The position numbers were made by a program, and so were the translations under genes. The notes below the pieces were generated by a model. It made no database searches, was not told the DNA's origin, and saw nothing but the letters and a program-made list of their open reading frames with translations. From an uncultured Magnetospirillum sp. (lineage in GTDB: Bacteria; Pseudomonadota; Alphaproteobacteria; Rhodospirillales; Magnetospirillaceae), in NCBI RefSeq assembly GCF_903853455.1, contig NZ_CAINTR010000077.1:1-35034 (forward strand): 35,034 nucleotides of DNA. Reading direction: 5' to 3'. Numbering within the stretch: the stretch's first letter is position 1; each line of letters begins with the position of its first letter. Below are positions 7,073-17,928 of this stretch, piece by piece.

Positions 7073-7732
7073 TCAGCCATTGTTGAAATTGAGCTTGGGC
7101 TTGAGGAATTTGGGGTCCTGGAACTGGAACAGCTTGGGATCCAAGGTCAATCCGTTCTGGGCCTCGAACAGCGAGACGGTGGTCACCTGATTCTGGGTGT
7201 CCTTGACCTGCCATTGCCGCAGGGTGAAGGGAGCGTCGGAGAACACCAGGGTGATCTCGCCCGCCGCCGGGTCGTCGGCCTGCACCATGGAAATGCGGAC
7301 CACGCCGGGCAGCCGGGTGACGCGGGAGACCGCCACGTCGCCGTCGTTCAGCTTGACGTTGGCGCGGACCAGGATTCCGGCGGGGGTGGAATCCAGCGGC
7401 AGATAGCTGGGCTCGCCCAATTGCCGGTCATGGACGATCAGGAAGGTTCCGTCGGCCACCACCAGCAGCGGGCTGGGCGGGTCATACTGCATGCGCAGTT
7501 TGCCGGGGCGCGACAGATAGGCGTCGCCCTCGACGCTGGTGCCGTTGGGCGAGATCTGGAGGAAGCGGGCCTTCAGGGTGGTGATGCCGTTGAGATAGGT
7601 TTCCGCCCGCTCGATGTCGCCCTTGTCCCGCTCGGTCAGCGGCAGCTTGCGGGGCTCGGCGGCCCCGGCGGCCGCCCAGGTGGTGAAGGCCAGCAGCAAC
7701 GCCAGCGCCAATCTGCCCATTTTGTTCGTCAT
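7073..7732 (-). CDS. lolA: LolA-like outer-membrane lipoprotein carrier
   Basis: A 219-residue secreted protein. Residues 1-24 are a signal peptide with a positive start, a hydrophobic core and an AGA/AAG-type cleavage region. The mature part has the LolA fold signature: AETYLNGITTLKARFLQ, an EGDAYLSRPGKLRMQYDPP strand region, LLVVADGTFLIVHD, then FTLRQWQVKDTQNQVTTVSL and FQFQDPKFLKP. LolA carries lipoproteins from the LolCDE exporter across the periplasm to the outer membrane. It starts 9 bases after the ftsK stop on the same strand, the usual alphaproteobacterial order, so it is very likely in the ftsK operon. The repeat R1 separates it from ubiH. Confidence 0.92.
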   Translation of the reverse strand: MTNKMGRLALALLLAFTTWAAAGAAEPRKLPLTERDKGDIERAETYLNGITTLKARFLQISPNGTSVEGDAYLSRPGKLRMQYDPPSPLLVVADGTFLIVHDRQLGEPSYLPLDSTPAGILVRANVKLNDGDVAVSRVTRLPGVVRISMVQADDPAAGEITLVFSDAPFTLRQWQVKDTQNQVTTVSLFEAQNGLTLDPKLFQFQDPKFLKPKLNFNNG

Positions 7733-7741
7733 TGCTCCGTC

Positions 7742-10147
7742 CTAATACTCTTCCCGGCCGCCGCGAGCGAGAACCTCGCGCTTGCCCACATGGTTGGGTT
7801 TGCCGACCACGCCCTCGGCCTCCATCTTCTCGATCATGCGGGCGGCGCGGTTGTAGCCGATCTGCAAATGGCGCTGGACGAAGCTGGTCGAGGCCTTGCC
7901 TTCCCGGATCACCAGCGCCACCGCCTGGTCGTAGAGGTCGTCGCCGGAGCCGCTGTCGCTGCCGGGGGCGCCGAATTCGCCCCCTTCCTCCTCGGTGACC
8001 GCTTGGATATAGGACGGTTCGCCCTGACTGCGAAGGTGCTCGACCACTTTTTCCACCTCCTCGTCGGACACGAAGGGGCCGTGAACACGGGTGATGCGAC
8101 CGCCCGAGGCCATGTACAGCATGTCGCCCTGGCCCAGCAGCTGTTCCGCCCCCTGCTCGCCCAGGATGGTGCGGCTGTCGATCTTGGAGGTGACCTGGAA
8201 CGAGATGCGGGTGGGGAAGTTGGCCTTGATGGTGCCGGTGATCACATCCACCGACGGCCGCTGGGTGGCCATCAGGATGTGGATGCCGGCGGCGCGGGCC
8301 ATCTGGGCCAGACGCTGGACGGCGGCCTCGATGTCCTTGCCCGCCACCAGCATCAGGTCGGCCATCTCGTCGACGATGACGACGATGAAGGGCAGGGGCT
8401 CCAGCGCCAGCAGCTGGTCCTCGTAGAGCGGCTTGCCGGTGTCGGGATCGAAGCCGGTCTGCACCGTGCGGGTCAGCACCTCGCCCCGCTCGCGGGCCTC
8501 GATCAGCCGGTGGTTGTAGCCGGCGATGTTGCGCACCCCCAGCTGGCTCATGGCGCGGTAGCGGTCTTCCATCTCGCGCACCGCCCATTTCAGCGCCACC
8601 ACCGCCTTGCCGGGCTCGGTCACCACCGGCGCTAGCAGATGGGGGATGCCGTCATAGACCGACAGTTCCAGCATTTTGGGGTCGATCATGATGATGCGGC
8701 ACTCGTCCGGGGTCAGCCGGTAGAGCAGCGACAGGATCATGGTGTTGATGGCCACCGACTTGCCGGAACCGGTGGTGCCGGCGATCAGCAGATGGGGCAT
8801 GCGGGCGAGGTCGACCATCACCGGGCCGCCGCCGATATCCTTGCCCAGCACCAGGGTCAGCCGGGCGGCGGCCTTCTCGAACTGCTCGGCGGCCAGCAAT
8901 TCCCGCAGGAACACCACTTCGCGGCGGGAATTGGGCAGCTCGATGCCGATGACGCTGCGCCCCGGGATGGTGGCGATGCGCACCGACAATGCGCACATGG
9001 ACCGGGCGATGTCGTCGGCCAGACCAATCACCCGGCTGGTCTTGGTGCCCGGCGCCGGCTCCAGCTCGTAGAGCGTCACCACCGGGCCGGGGCGGACCTT
9101 CACCACCTTGCCGTTGACGCCGAAATCTTCCAGCACCGATTCCAGCATCTTGGCGTTCTGGGCCAGCGCATCCTGGCTGATGCGGATGCCGCCCTGCTCT
9201 GGGGTGGGCGTCAGCAGCGACAGCGGCGGCAGCTCGTAGCCCGAAACGGGCGGATTGCCGAGGTCGAGGGTGCCCTGGCGGGCGGCGCGCTCGCGCTTGC
9301 CCGGCGCGGCGGGCGGGCGCTTGGGCTGGACCAGCGAGCCCTGTGGTGGCGGCGGGAGGTCCATCTCCTCGTCCTCGTCGGGCGGCGCCGGTACGAAGGG
9401 GTCGTCGTCCTCCTCCTCCGCGTCGGCCGGCGGCTGCGGGACGGGGCGGGTCATGGGCCGCAGCACCGGTTCGCCGCGGCGCGGCATCTCGTCTTCGGCC
9501 TCATGGCGGCGCAGCGATGAGGCCACATGGCCGGTGGCCACCGCCATTTCCAGCGAGCGGCGGCCAAGATCAGCCCAGTCGCCGCCGGTGAGTCCCAGCA
9601 CGAACACCGTGGCCGCCGCTCCCAGCACCAGGGCGGCGGGGCCGGCGATCCAGGCGATTTCGGGCGGCAGCAGCAGGGTCAGGCCGGCGACCATCACCTG
9701 GCCCAGGGCGCCGCCCACGCCCGCCGGCAGGCTGGCCGGGTTCGGCAAGGGCAGCGCCGCCAGGCCCACCGCCCACAGCACCATGGACGGCGGCAGCATG
9801 GCGAGCCGCCAGGACCAGCCGCCGGGCAGCCGCATGCGGACCAGCAGCAGTCCCCCCCAGACCATGCCGGTCAGGGCCAGCAGCAGGCCGCCCCAGCCCA
9901 CCGCCTGGAACAGGAAGTCGGCGAGATAGGCCCCCGGCCGGCCCAGGGCGTTGAAAACCGGTCCGTCGGCGGCGGTGTCGAAGCTGGGATCATGGGAATC
10001 GGCGGTGACCAGGGCGGCGGCGGCGGCGAGTCCGAATCCCAGCAGGGCCAGTCCCCCGGCCTGGATCAGCCGGCGGCGAAAGAATTCCACGGTTCCCCGT
10101 GGCAGGAAACCGGTGTTCATCCTGGTCTTGCGCGACGGAGCCGCCAT
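7742..10147 (-). CDS. ftsK: DNA translocase FtsK
   Basis: An 801-residue septal DNA pump that helps resolve and segregate the chromosome ends during division. Hydrophobic segments lie at about 27-48, 68-95, 100-125 and 140-175, followed by a Pro/acid-rich linker (residues about 220-310). The motor has Walker A GTTGSGKS near residue 457 and Walker [14 protein letters not shown] near 590, with RPSVDVITG after it. The C-terminal gamma winged helix ([33 protein letters not shown]) reads KOPS/FRS-type sites. The linker is short compared with E. coli FtsK, as is common in Alphaproteobacteria. The frame is open for another 111 codons upstream, but that part lies within the aminotransferase gene. The ATG at 10147 is 8 bases past the aminotransferase stop. 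Confidence 0.95.
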   Translation of the reverse strand: MAAPSRKTRMNTGFLPRGTVEFFRRRLIQAGGLALLGFGLAAAAALVTADSHDPSFDTAADGPVFNALGRPGAYLADFLFQAVGWGGLLLALTGMVWGGLLLVRMRLPGGWSWRLAMLPPSMVLWAVGLAALPLPNPASLPAGVGGALGQVMVAGLTLLLPPEIAWIAGPAALVLGAAATVFVLGLTGGDWADLGRRSLEMAVATGHVASSLRRHEAEDEMPRRGEPVLRPMTRPVPQPPADAEEEDDDPFVPAPPDEDEEMDLPPPPQGSLVQPKRPPAAPGKRERAARQGTLDLGNPPVSGYELPPLSLLTPTPEQGGIRISQDALAQNAKMLESVLEDFGVNGKVVKVRPGPVVTLYELEPAPGTKTSRVIGLADDIARSMCALSVRIATIPGRSVIGIELPNSRREVVFLRELLAAEQFEKAAARLTLVLGKDIGGGPVMVDLARMPHLLIAGTTGSGKSVAINTMILSLLYRLTPDECRIIMIDPKMLELSVYDGIPHLLAPVVTEPGKAVVALKWAVREMEDRYRAMSQLGVRNIAGYNHRLIEARERGEVLTRTVQTGFDPDTGKPLYEDQLLALEPLPFIVVIVDEMADLMLVAGKDIEAAVQRLAQMARAAGIHILMATQRPSVDVITGTIKANFPTRISFQVTSKIDSRTILGEQGAEQLLGQGDMLYMASGGRITRVHGPFVSDEEVEKVVEHLRSQGEPSYIQAVTEEEGGEFGAPGSDSGSGDDLYDQAVALVIREGKASTSFVQRHLQIGYNRAARMIEKMEAEGVVGKPNHVGKREVLARGGREEY

Positions 10148-10155
10148 GGACGCCC

Positions 10156-11355
<1,200 letters not shown>

Positions 11356-11444
11356 GGCGATGGCGAACACTGAGGCGGGGGTTGGCGGAACATTTCGAGT
11401 TTTACCCCATTCCCCGCTCCGGCCCCAGGGGGAAGTTGCGAAAG

Positions 11445-11570
11445 CTCCGCCCGGCGCTTGGGGCACCGGACCCGACGAGCCGGAGGCGAGGAGTTGCGGC
11501 CGAAGGCCGGCGCGCCTCGTGGCGCGAAAGCCAAGGGCCACGGGAGGTGGCCCGCCCGGCGCCTGAGGGA
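11445..11570 (-). repeat. Modular intergenic repeat, copy R3
   Basis: Read on the minus strand from 11570: CCTCAGGCGCCGGGCG, the copy-specific hairpin GGGCCAC-ctccc-GTGGCCC, TTGGCTTTCGCGCCACGAGGCGCGCCGG, GGCCTTCGGCC and the end GCCGCAACTCC, then another partial start (CAAGCGCCGGGCGGAGC) near 11448-11463. The start end faces the amtB terminator, and the far end reaches the region before the aminotransferase gene. Confidence 0.85.
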
Positions 11571-11572
11571 CA

Positions 11573-11609
11573 CAAAAAGAAAAAAGGCGCCGGGTTTCCC
11601 CGACGCCTT
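11573..11609 (-). terminator. Rho-independent terminator of amtB
   Basis: On the minus strand AAGGCGTCGGG pairs with CCCGGCGCCTT around a GAAA tetraloop, followed by TTTTTTCTTTTTG. It lies 35 bases past the amtB stop, between amtB and repeat R3. Confidence 0.93.
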
Positions 11610-11643
11610 CCGTCCCGTCCCCCGCTTGAGGCGGGAAGAACGA

Positions 11644-12996
11644 TCAGTGCACCGTTTCGCCGTGCAGGGCGAGGTCGAGACCCTCCCGCTCTTCCTCGGC
11701 GGTGACGCGCAGGCCCATGACCAGGTCGATGGCCTTGAGCAGGATGAACGACACCACGGCGGTGTAGACCAGGGTGATCAGGACGCCGTAGACCTGGGTC
11801 AGAACCTGGCCGCTGTTGCCTTCGAGCAGGCCGGCGGTGCCGCCGATCTTCTCGACCGCGAACACACCGGTCAGGATGGCGCCGGTGATGCCGCCGATGC
11901 CGTGCACGCCGAAGGCGTCCAGGGAGTCGTCATACTTGAGGGCATGCTTGAGGCCAGTGGCGCCCCAGTAGCAGATCACGCCGGCGACCAGGCCGATGAT
12001 CAAGGCGCCCTTGGGGTCGACGAAGCCCGAAGCCGGGGTGATGGCGACCAGACCGGCGACGGCGCCGGAGATGATGCCCAGAGCCGACGGCTTCTTGCGC
12101 AGGATCCACTCGGCCGACATCCACGACAGGGCGGCGGCGGCGGTGGCGATCTGGGTCACGGCCATGGCCATGCCGGCACGACCATCGGCGGCGACGGCGG
12201 AGCCGGCGTTGAAGCCGAACCAGCCCACCCACAGCAGGGAGGCGCCGATGATGGACAGGCTCAGGTTATGCGGCGCCATGTTGTCGGTGCCGAAACCCTT
12301 GCGCGGGCCGAGTACCAAGCAGGCGATCAGACCGGCGACGCCGGCGTTGATGTGCACCACGGTGCCGCCGGCGAAGTCGAGAACGCCCATCTTGCCGAGG
12401 AAGCCGACAGCGGCGCCCTTCTCGTCGGTCGACCAGACCCAGTGGGCGATCGGGCAGTAGACGACGATCAGCCACAGACCCATGAACACCAGCATGGAGG
12501 AGAACTTCATGCGGTCGGCGAAGGCGCCGGTGATCAGGGCCGGGGTGATGATGGCGAAGGTCATCTGGAACATCATGAACACCGATTCGGGAACCGGGTT
12601 CGGCAGGGCCAGGGCCCCCTTGTCCATGCCGTTCAGCAGGAAGCGCTCCATGCCGCCGAGGAAGGCGCCCTCGCCGGTGAAGGCGAGGCTGTAGCCGATG
12701 ACGGCCCACAGCACGGTGACGAGGCAGGTGACGGCGAAGCTCTGCATCATGGTGGCGAGCAGGTTCTTCTTGCGGACCATGCCGCCGTAGAACAGGGCCA
12801 GGCCGGGGATGGTCATCAACAGCACCAGGGCGGTGGAGGTGAGCATCCAGGCGGTGGCGCCGGTGTCAAGCACCACCGGAGCGGCGGCGGCGGCGGCCGG
12901 AGCGGCGGCCTCTTCGGCCCACGCGGCCGAAGTAACGAGCGCTAGGCCGAGCGCGGGGCCTACGCCTAACAAGAAGGACTTCAAACGATTGCTCAT
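11644..12996 (-). CDS. amtB: Ammonium transporter AmtB
   Basis: A 450-residue membrane channel for ammonium/ammonia. Residues 1-27 form a signal peptide ending AAWA, as in other proteobacterial AmtB proteins. Eleven hydrophobic helices follow. Key motifs are ALFYGGMVRKKN after the first helix, the twin histidines in CPIAHWVWS and FGVHGIGGITGAI that line the conduction path, and the DVHINAG-like stretch TVVHINAGVAGL. The C-terminal cytoplasmic tail, GLRVTAEEEREGLDLALHGE, is the usual contact surface for GlnK. glnK lies upstream on the same strand. A sigma-54-like promoter at 13062-13078 would give amtB its own nitrogen-controlled start. Confidence 0.96.
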   Translation of the reverse strand: MSNRLKSFLLGVGPALGLALVTSAAWAEEAAAPAAAAAAPVVLDTGATAWMLTSTALVLLMTIPGLALFYGGMVRKKNLLATMMQSFAVTCLVTVLWAVIGYSLAFTGEGAFLGGMERFLLNGMDKGALALPNPVPESVFMMFQMTFAIITPALITGAFADRMKFSSMLVFMGLWLIVVYCPIAHWVWSTDEKGAAVGFLGKMGVLDFAGGTVVHINAGVAGLIACLVLGPRKGFGTDNMAPHNLSLSIIGASLLWVGWFGFNAGSAVAADGRAGMAMAVTQIATAAAALSWMSAEWILRKKPSALGIISGAVAGLVAITPASGFVDPKGALIIGLVAGVICYWGATGLKHALKYDDSLDAFGVHGIGGITGAILTGVFAVEKIGGTAGLLEGNSGQVLTQVYGVLITLVYTAVVSFILLKAIDLVMGLRVTAEEEREGLDLALHGETVH

Positions 12997-13061
12997 GGTA
13001 ACCCCCGAAGCGGCTCAGCGAGAGGACGTGCCAACCAGGGACGGTCGGCTCGCCGTTTTAG

Positions 13062-13078
13062 TAACAAGAACCGTGCCA
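13062..13078 (-). promoter_or_regulatory. Sigma-54-like promoter before amtB
   Basis: The minus strand reads TGGCAC-GGTTC-TTGTTAC. This matches the sigma-54 consensus TGGCAC-N5-TTGC with the right spacing and one change at the -12 element (TTGT). The predicted start of transcription is about 55 bases before the amtB ATG. Such promoters need an NtrC-type activator, in line with nitrogen control of amtB. Confidence 0.6.
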
Positions 13079-13231
13079 ACCGACCGGAATCCTGGGAATC
13101 CCTGATGTTTTTCCTTTCCAGCCCTTCCAGAGGAAAAGACAGGTCAATCACGATGACGCAGTTTTGAGCAACGCACCGGCTGGATGGTGAAAAAGTGGGC
13201 AAAGGCCGGCTGCCTTATTTCAGGCATGCAA

Positions 13232-13261
13232 AAGCCCGGAAAGCTTTCGCTTTCCGGGCTT
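13232..13261 (-). terminator. Perfect hairpin between glnK and amtB, likely partial terminator
   Basis: A perfect 13-pair stem (AAGCCCGGAAAGC with its complement) closes a GAAA tetraloop on the minus strand and is followed by only four T residues. It lies about 85 bases past the glnK stop. It could end most glnK transcripts and let some read through into amtB, or protect the glnK mRNA end. The rest of 12997-13346 shows the sigma-54-like site and a short palindromic run (GGTATG and CATACC) near 13304-13340. Confidence 0.65.
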
Positions 13262-13346
13262 GAAGGGCTTGCACCGACAGGGACGGGCGCCGGGGCACCC
13301 GCCGGTATGGACGTGCGTATACCGTAGACGAATGCATACCGAGGCG

Positions 13347-14164
<818 letters not shown>

Positions 14165-14189
14165 CGTGGTTTATATGATGCCCTTCACT

Positions 14190-14413
14190 GTGGGCTTCGC
14201 CCACCCCTCGCATTTGCTCGGGGCCGCCCTGCGGGCGTCGTTTGCCCCTTCGGGGCGGCACCGCCGGGCGGGATGCGTGCCGCATCCCTTGGCTTTCGCG
14301 CCATGTGGCGCGCCGGCTCTGCGCGCGCAGGCGCGCATCAAACAAGTCTGCCGGCGGGGCCGCAACTCCGAGCCGGGCGGCTCGTCGGGCTGTTTGCCCT
14401 TCAATCGCCGGGT
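14190..14413 (+). repeat. Modular intergenic repeat, copy R2 (longest)
   Basis: Begins with the 71-base triple-hairpin block (14190-14260) shared with R1, then CCGCCGGGCG with the copy-specific hairpin GGGATGC-gtgcc-GCATCCC, CTTGGCTTTCGCGCCATGTGG with its CGCGCC partner, a GCGCGC palindromic stretch, the GGGGCCGCAACTCCGAG end, and a last partial start TTCAATCGCCGGG at 14400-14413. It fills the space upstream of xthA. Confidence 0.85.
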
Positions 14414-14452
14414 AAGATACGCCCGCTGGCTCTACCTCGGAGAAAGCCCGCC

Positions 14453-15244
14453 TTGCGCCTCGTCACCTGGAACATCAATTCGATCCGTCTGCGCATCGAT
14501 CTCGTGCGGCAACTGACCTCGGTCATGGCGCCCGATGTGCTGTGCTTGCAGGAGATCAAGGTCGATGATCCCCTGTTTCCCCTGGCCGCCTGCGAAGAGA
14601 TGGGCTACAGCCATGTCGCCTTCCATGGCATGAAGGGCTACAACGGCGTCGCGGTGCTGTCCAAGCTGCCCATCGCCGAGATCAACACCCCGTCATGGTG
14701 CGGCCGCGAGGATCGACGCCATCTGGCGGTCAAGCTGGCCAACGGGGTCACGGTCCACTGCCTCTATATTCCGGCCGGCGGCGACATTCCCGATCCCGAG
14801 GTCAACGACAAGTTCGCCCACAAACTGGATTTCGTGCGCGCGATCACCGATTGGTTCGCCGCCGAGGTCAAGCCCACCGACAAGGCGATCCTGGCCGGCG
14901 ACTTCAACATCGCGCCGCTGGAAAACGACGTGTGGTCGCACAAGCAGATGCTGCGGGTCATCAGCCATACCCCGGTGGAGGTGGACCTGCTGGAGCGGTT
15001 CCAGGCCTCGGTGCCATTCGTCGATGCGGTGCGCCATTTTGTTCCGCCTTCGGAACGGCTCTACACATGGTGGAGCTATCGCTCGCCCGATTGGCAGAAG
15101 AATGACCGGGGCCGCCGTCTCGACCATATCTGGGTGACCCCCGCCCTGGCGCCGCTGCTGCGGGCCACCCTGGTGGCGCGCGAGGCCCGCGCCTGGACCC
15201 AGCCCTCCGACCACGTGCCGGTGATGATCGACCTGGATCTATGA
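14453..15244 (+). CDS. xthA: Exodeoxyribonuclease III
   Basis: A 263-residue exonuclease III/AP endonuclease of the EEP fold that acts in base-excision repair. Motifs in order are RLVTWNINSIRLR at the start, VLCLQEIKVDD with the metal-binding Glu, GYNGVAVLSK, CLYIPAGGD with the catalytic Tyr, AGDFNIAP with the Asp-x-Asn pair, YTWWSYRS, RLDHIWVT and PSDHVPVMIDL with the terminal Asp-His. The start is a TTG at 14453 with GGAG about 10 bases upstream; no ATG or GTG lies closer to the conserved start, and the open frame further upstream is repeat DNA. Length fits the family. Confidence 0.94.
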   Translation: MRLVTWNINSIRLRIDLVRQLTSVMAPDVLCLQEIKVDDPLFPLAACEEMGYSHVAFHGMKGYNGVAVLSKLPIAEINTPSWCGREDRRHLAVKLANGVTVHCLYIPAGGDIPDPEVNDKFAHKLDFVRAITDWFAAEVKPTDKAILAGDFNIAPLENDVWSHKQMLRVISHTPVEVDLLERFQASVPFVDAVRHFVPPSERLYTWWSYRSPDWQKNDRGRRLDHIWVTPALAPLLRATLVAREARAWTQPSDHVPVMIDLDL

Positions 15245-15255
15245 GTTGTGCCGAC

Positions 15256-15281
15256 AAACCAACGCATTCATGCGTTGGTTT
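15256..15281 (+). terminator. Perfect hairpin after xthA, possible terminator
   Basis: AAACCAACGCA pairs over 11 bases with TGCGTTGGTTT around the loop TTCA, starting 11 bases after the xthA stop. No T run follows on either strand, so it may stabilise the mRNA end rather than terminate. Confidence 0.5.
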
Positions 15282-15283
15282 GG

Positions 15284-15405
15284 AGTTGCGGGCCCGCCGG
15301 CTTCGCCGGCAGACATAACTAAAATACGCGCCTGCGCGCGTGTGCCCGGCGCGCCTTGTGGCGCGGAAGCCAAGCCCACGGATGTGGGCGCCCGGCGATT
15401 GAGGG
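15284..15405 (-). repeat. Modular intergenic repeat, copy R4
   Basis: Read on the minus strand from 15405: CCCTCAATCGCCGGGCG, the copy-specific hairpin GCCCAC-atcc-GTGGGC, TTGGCTTCCGCGCCACAAGG with the CGCGCC partner, a GCGCGCAGGCGCG palindrome, GCCGGCGAAGCCGGC and the end GCCCGCAACTCC. It abuts the stop codon of the response-regulator gene (stop at 15406-15408) with no gap. Confidence 0.85.
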
Positions 15406-16068
15406 TCAACTGACCGCTAAACGATAGCCGCCGTTCTCGCCGAGCAGCAGCCCGGCCCGGCCCGGCCCGGTTTCGATCTTGCGGCGCAGACGGTAGATGT
15501 GGGTTTCCAGGGTATGGGTGGTGATGGCGGCGGAATAGCCCCAGACCTCGGTCAGCAACACCTCGCGTGCCACCACCGCGCCGCCGGCATGGCCGAGGCG
15601 GCAGAGAATCGCCACCTCCTTGTCGGTCAGCCGCACCACCGCGCCCTCGTCCCCGACCAGTTGGCGGCGGCCGGCGTCGAACAGCCAGGGGCCGATGCGC
15701 ACTCCGGCCGGTTCGGGCCGGCGGGCCAGCATCTCGGCGATCTTGGCCGCCAGGGTGGCCAGCCGCAACGGCTTGGTCACCACCCCGTCGGCGGCGGGAC
15801 AGGATTTCGGGTCGGCGGACGCGCTCAGCAGCAGCAGCGGCGTGGTGATGCCGTGTTCGCGCAGGCGGCGGCATAGTCCGCCGCCGTCGCGGTCGGCCAG
15901 GGCTTCGTCCACCACGATCAGATCCTGGCCGCCGGCCTGGGCCAGCCCGGCCTCGGCGGTCGCGGTCTCGGACACCGTCATGCCGGCGGCAAGGCCCAGA
16001 TGCTCCGCCACGGTCTGGCGCAACAGGGCGTCGGCGACGATCAGAAGGATGCGGGGGGGGCCGCTCAT
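15406..16068 (-). CDS. OmpR-family response regulator, no kinase partner nearby
   Basis: A 220-residue two-domain regulator. The receiver (about 5-115) has the phosphate-accepting Asp54 in DLIVVDEALADRDG, Ser82 in LLLLSAS and Lys99 in VVTKPL, but the usual acidic pair near residue 12 is reduced to one Asp (LLIVADALL). The winged-helix output domain (about 122-220) has VRLTDKEVAILCRL, LLTEVWGY, THTLETHIYRLRRKI and GYRLA, which is the typical DNA-binding end. No histidine kinase gene is adjacent. Its targets cannot be told from this window. The gene lies between repeats R4 and R5. Confidence 0.9.
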   Translation of the reverse strand: MSGPPRILLIVADALLRQTVAEHLGLAAGMTVSETATAEAGLAQAGGQDLIVVDEALADRDGGGLCRRLREHGITTPLLLLSASADPKSCPAADGVVTKPLRLATLAAKIAEMLARRPEPAGVRIGPWLFDAGRRQLVGDEGAVVRLTDKEVAILCRLGHAGGAVVAREVLLTEVWGYSAAITTHTLETHIYRLRRKIETGPGRAGLLLGENGGYRLAVS

Positions 16069-16163
16069 GCTCGGGATCTGCTTTCAGGCAATGCCGTCGT
16101 ACCATATACGAACAGACTATCATGGCAAAGTCATGGCGGGCGCTTTGCTTGGGTTGTCGAATG

Positions 16164-16252
16164 CGCCTCAAGCGCCGGCGCGGGCCTCCGCCCGCTTGGC
16201 TTTCCTTCGCTAAAGCTCCGGCGGCCTCAACGGCCTAGTCGCTACGCTCCAG
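16164..16252 (+). repeat. Modular intergenic repeat, copy R5
   Basis: CCTCAAGCGCCGG, the copy-specific hairpin GCGGGC-ctcc-GCCCGC, TTGGCTTTCCTTCGCTAAAGC, then the second type of end: GGCC-tcaac-GGCC followed by TAGTCGCTACGCTCC. It lies upstream of the DUF6165 gene. The rest of 16069-16331 holds nothing I recognise. Confidence 0.82.
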
Positions 16253-16331
16253 ATGCGGTTGCCCTGGCGCTTTGCCCAGCCGGTGGAAATCTGCTAAGAA
16301 CCCGGAAGTTTCCGTACAGCCAAGGTTTGCC

Positions 16332-16718
16332 ATGTCCGTTCTGGTGCCCGTGTCGTGGGGCGAGATCATCGACAAGATCACCATTCTCGAGATCAAGGCC
16401 GAGCGATTGGCCGATGCCGCCAAGCTGGCCAACGTCAACAAGGAGCTGGCCGAGCTGGTGGCGGTGCGCGAGCGCGAGTTTCCCGCCCATGCCGGGCTGG
16501 CGGCGCTGGCGGCCGAGCTGAAGGCCATCAACGAGAAGCTGTGGGTGATCGAGGACGACATTCGCGATTGCGAGCGCGCCAAGGATTTCGGCGCCAAATT
16601 CGTCGCCCTGGCCCGTGCCGTCTATGTCACCAACGACCAGCGCGCCGCCTCGAAGCGCAAGGTCAACGACCTGCTGGGCTCGGCCTTGATCGAGGAAAAG
16701 TCTTACGCGCCGTATTAG
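16332..16718 (+). CDS. DUF6165 family protein
   Basis: A 128-residue protein beginning MSVLVPVSWGEIIDKITILEIKAERL; the phrase VS-GE-IDKITIL-IKAERI is the family hallmark as I remember it. It is rich in charged helix residues and lacks a signal peptide or membrane segment; DRxxAxxKRKVNDLLGS closes the protein. Its function is unknown. Here it stands first in a plus-strand row with three GT9 glycosyltransferase-like genes, so a role in that glycan pathway is a fair inference. The ATG at 16332 begins the conserved sequence; the open frame upstream is spacer. Confidence 0.8.
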   Translation: MSVLVPVSWGEIIDKITILEIKAERLADAAKLANVNKELAELVAVREREFPAHAGLAALAAELKAINEKLWVIEDDIRDCERAKDFGAKFVALARAVYVTNDQRAASKRKVNDLLGSALIEEKSYAPY

Positions 16719-16743
16719 GGTTTGGCGGCGCATTGGGGGAAGA

Positions 16744-16793
16744 ACCGGAGCGAAGCGACTGGCGCGTTGAGCGCCCGCCCGGCGCGTGAGGGG
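16744..16793 (-). repeat. Modular intergenic repeat, copy R6 (short)
   Basis: On the minus strand from 16793: CCCTCACGCGCCGGGCG directly joined to the second type of end, GGCGC-tcaac-GCGCC then AGTCGCTTCGCTCCGGT. The middle modules are missing. Its TGAGGGG end faces the start of the first GT9 gene, about 20 bases away. Confidence 0.8.
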
Positions 16794-16812
16794 CAATATT
16801 GGGGAGACATCC

Positions 16813-17928
16813 TTGAAGCTGCACCGCCTGACCGATCCGGTGTTCAGCCTGAAGCGGATTCTGTCGCTCCGGCGCGGAAAGCCATCGGGCGTGCTGCTGC
16901 TGTCGGCCGGGGGGCTGGGCGACACCGTGCTGTTCTCGCTGGTGCTGCCGCGCTTCGCCGAACTGGCGGCGGCGGGCGAGACGGTGACGGTGCTGCTGCG
17001 CTCCGACGCCGCGCGCATGAGCTTCCTGTTTCCGCCGGAGGTCCAGGTGGTCAGGGTGGATTTCGCCCGCCTGCGCCAGCCTTTCTACCGCCGCCGCGTC
17101 TTCGCCGACCTGTACCGGTCCCATTACCGGCTGGTGGTGTCCACCGACTTTTTGCGGCACCCCGATCTGGACGAGGCCCTGGCCTTCGCCTGCGCCGCCC
17201 CCGAAACCGCCGCCATGGCGCCGCGGCCCTGGCCGAAGTACCAGCGCCGCCTGACCGCCCACGCCCGCCGCTGGACCAAGATGTTCAAGTCGGGCGGCAG
17301 CCGGCTGGACAAGGTGGTGCGTTGGGCTCGCTTCGCCGATTTCCTGACCGGCCGCGCGGTGCCTGCCCCCAAGGTCACCTTGGTTCCCGAGCGGCTGCCG
17401 GCTCCGGTGGCGCTGGACCAGCCCACCGTCTTCATCCAGCCGTTCTCGGCGGTGAAGGCCAAGCAGAGCCCCCCCGACCTCTACCGCCGCGTCATCGCCG
17501 CCTTGCCCGAGGGCTGGCGCGTGCGCATCGCCGGCCATCCCAGCGACCTCGACAAGAATCCCGACTACCGGGCGCTGCTGGAGTTGCCCGGCGTCAGCTT
17601 CGAGCCGGCGCCCTTCTCCGAACTGGCCGGCCTGCTGCGCTCGGCCCGGCTGGTGATTTCGGTGGACACCGCCTGCATGCATCTGGCCGCCGCCCTGGGG
17701 GTGCCGACTTTGTGCCTAGCCAGCGCCGCCTATGTGGGTGAGATCGTGCCCTACGCCGCCGAGATCACGCCGGCCACCGTCCGCTTCCTGTGGCGGCCGA
17801 TGGACTGCGCCGGTTGCTTGGGGGATTGCCGGTTCGACCCGGTGAATTCAATGTATCCTTGTGTCGCCGCCTTGGATGTCGCCGAGGTGGTCGCCGCCGT
17901 GCTCCAGATGACGGAGGTCAGGCCATGA
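16813..17928 (+). CDS. GT9 family glycosyltransferase (heptosyltransferase-like), first of three
   Basis: A 371-residue GT-B protein of the ADP-heptose:LPS heptosyltransferase family. The N-domain has VLLLSAGGLGDTVLFSLVLP with the Gly-Asp loop whose Asp is the catalytic base in WaaC. The C-domain has VFIQPFSAVKAKQ, VRIAGHPSD, LVISVDTACMHLAAALGVPT, which is the sugar-nucleotide site. Near the end MDCAGCLGDC plus a later CV pair form a Cys cluster found in this family. Start: the TTG at 16813 with GGGGAG just upstream; an upstream GTG lies in repeat R6. It overlaps the next gene by ATGA. The acceptor glycan is not known. Confidence 0.85.
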   Translation: MKLHRLTDPVFSLKRILSLRRGKPSGVLLLSAGGLGDTVLFSLVLPRFAELAAAGETVTVLLRSDAARMSFLFPPEVQVVRVDFARLRQPFYRRRVFADLYRSHYRLVVSTDFLRHPDLDEALAFACAAPETAAMAPRPWPKYQRRLTAHARRWTKMFKSGGSRLDKVVRWARFADFLTGRAVPAPKVTLVPERLPAPVALDQPTVFIQPFSAVKAKQSPPDLYRRVIAALPEGWRVRIAGHPSDLDKNPDYRALLELPGVSFEPAPFSELAGLLRSARLVISVDTACMHLAAALGVPTLCLASAAYVGEIVPYAAEITPATVRFLWRPMDCAGCLGDCRFDPVNSMYPCVAALDVAEVVAAVLQMTEVRP

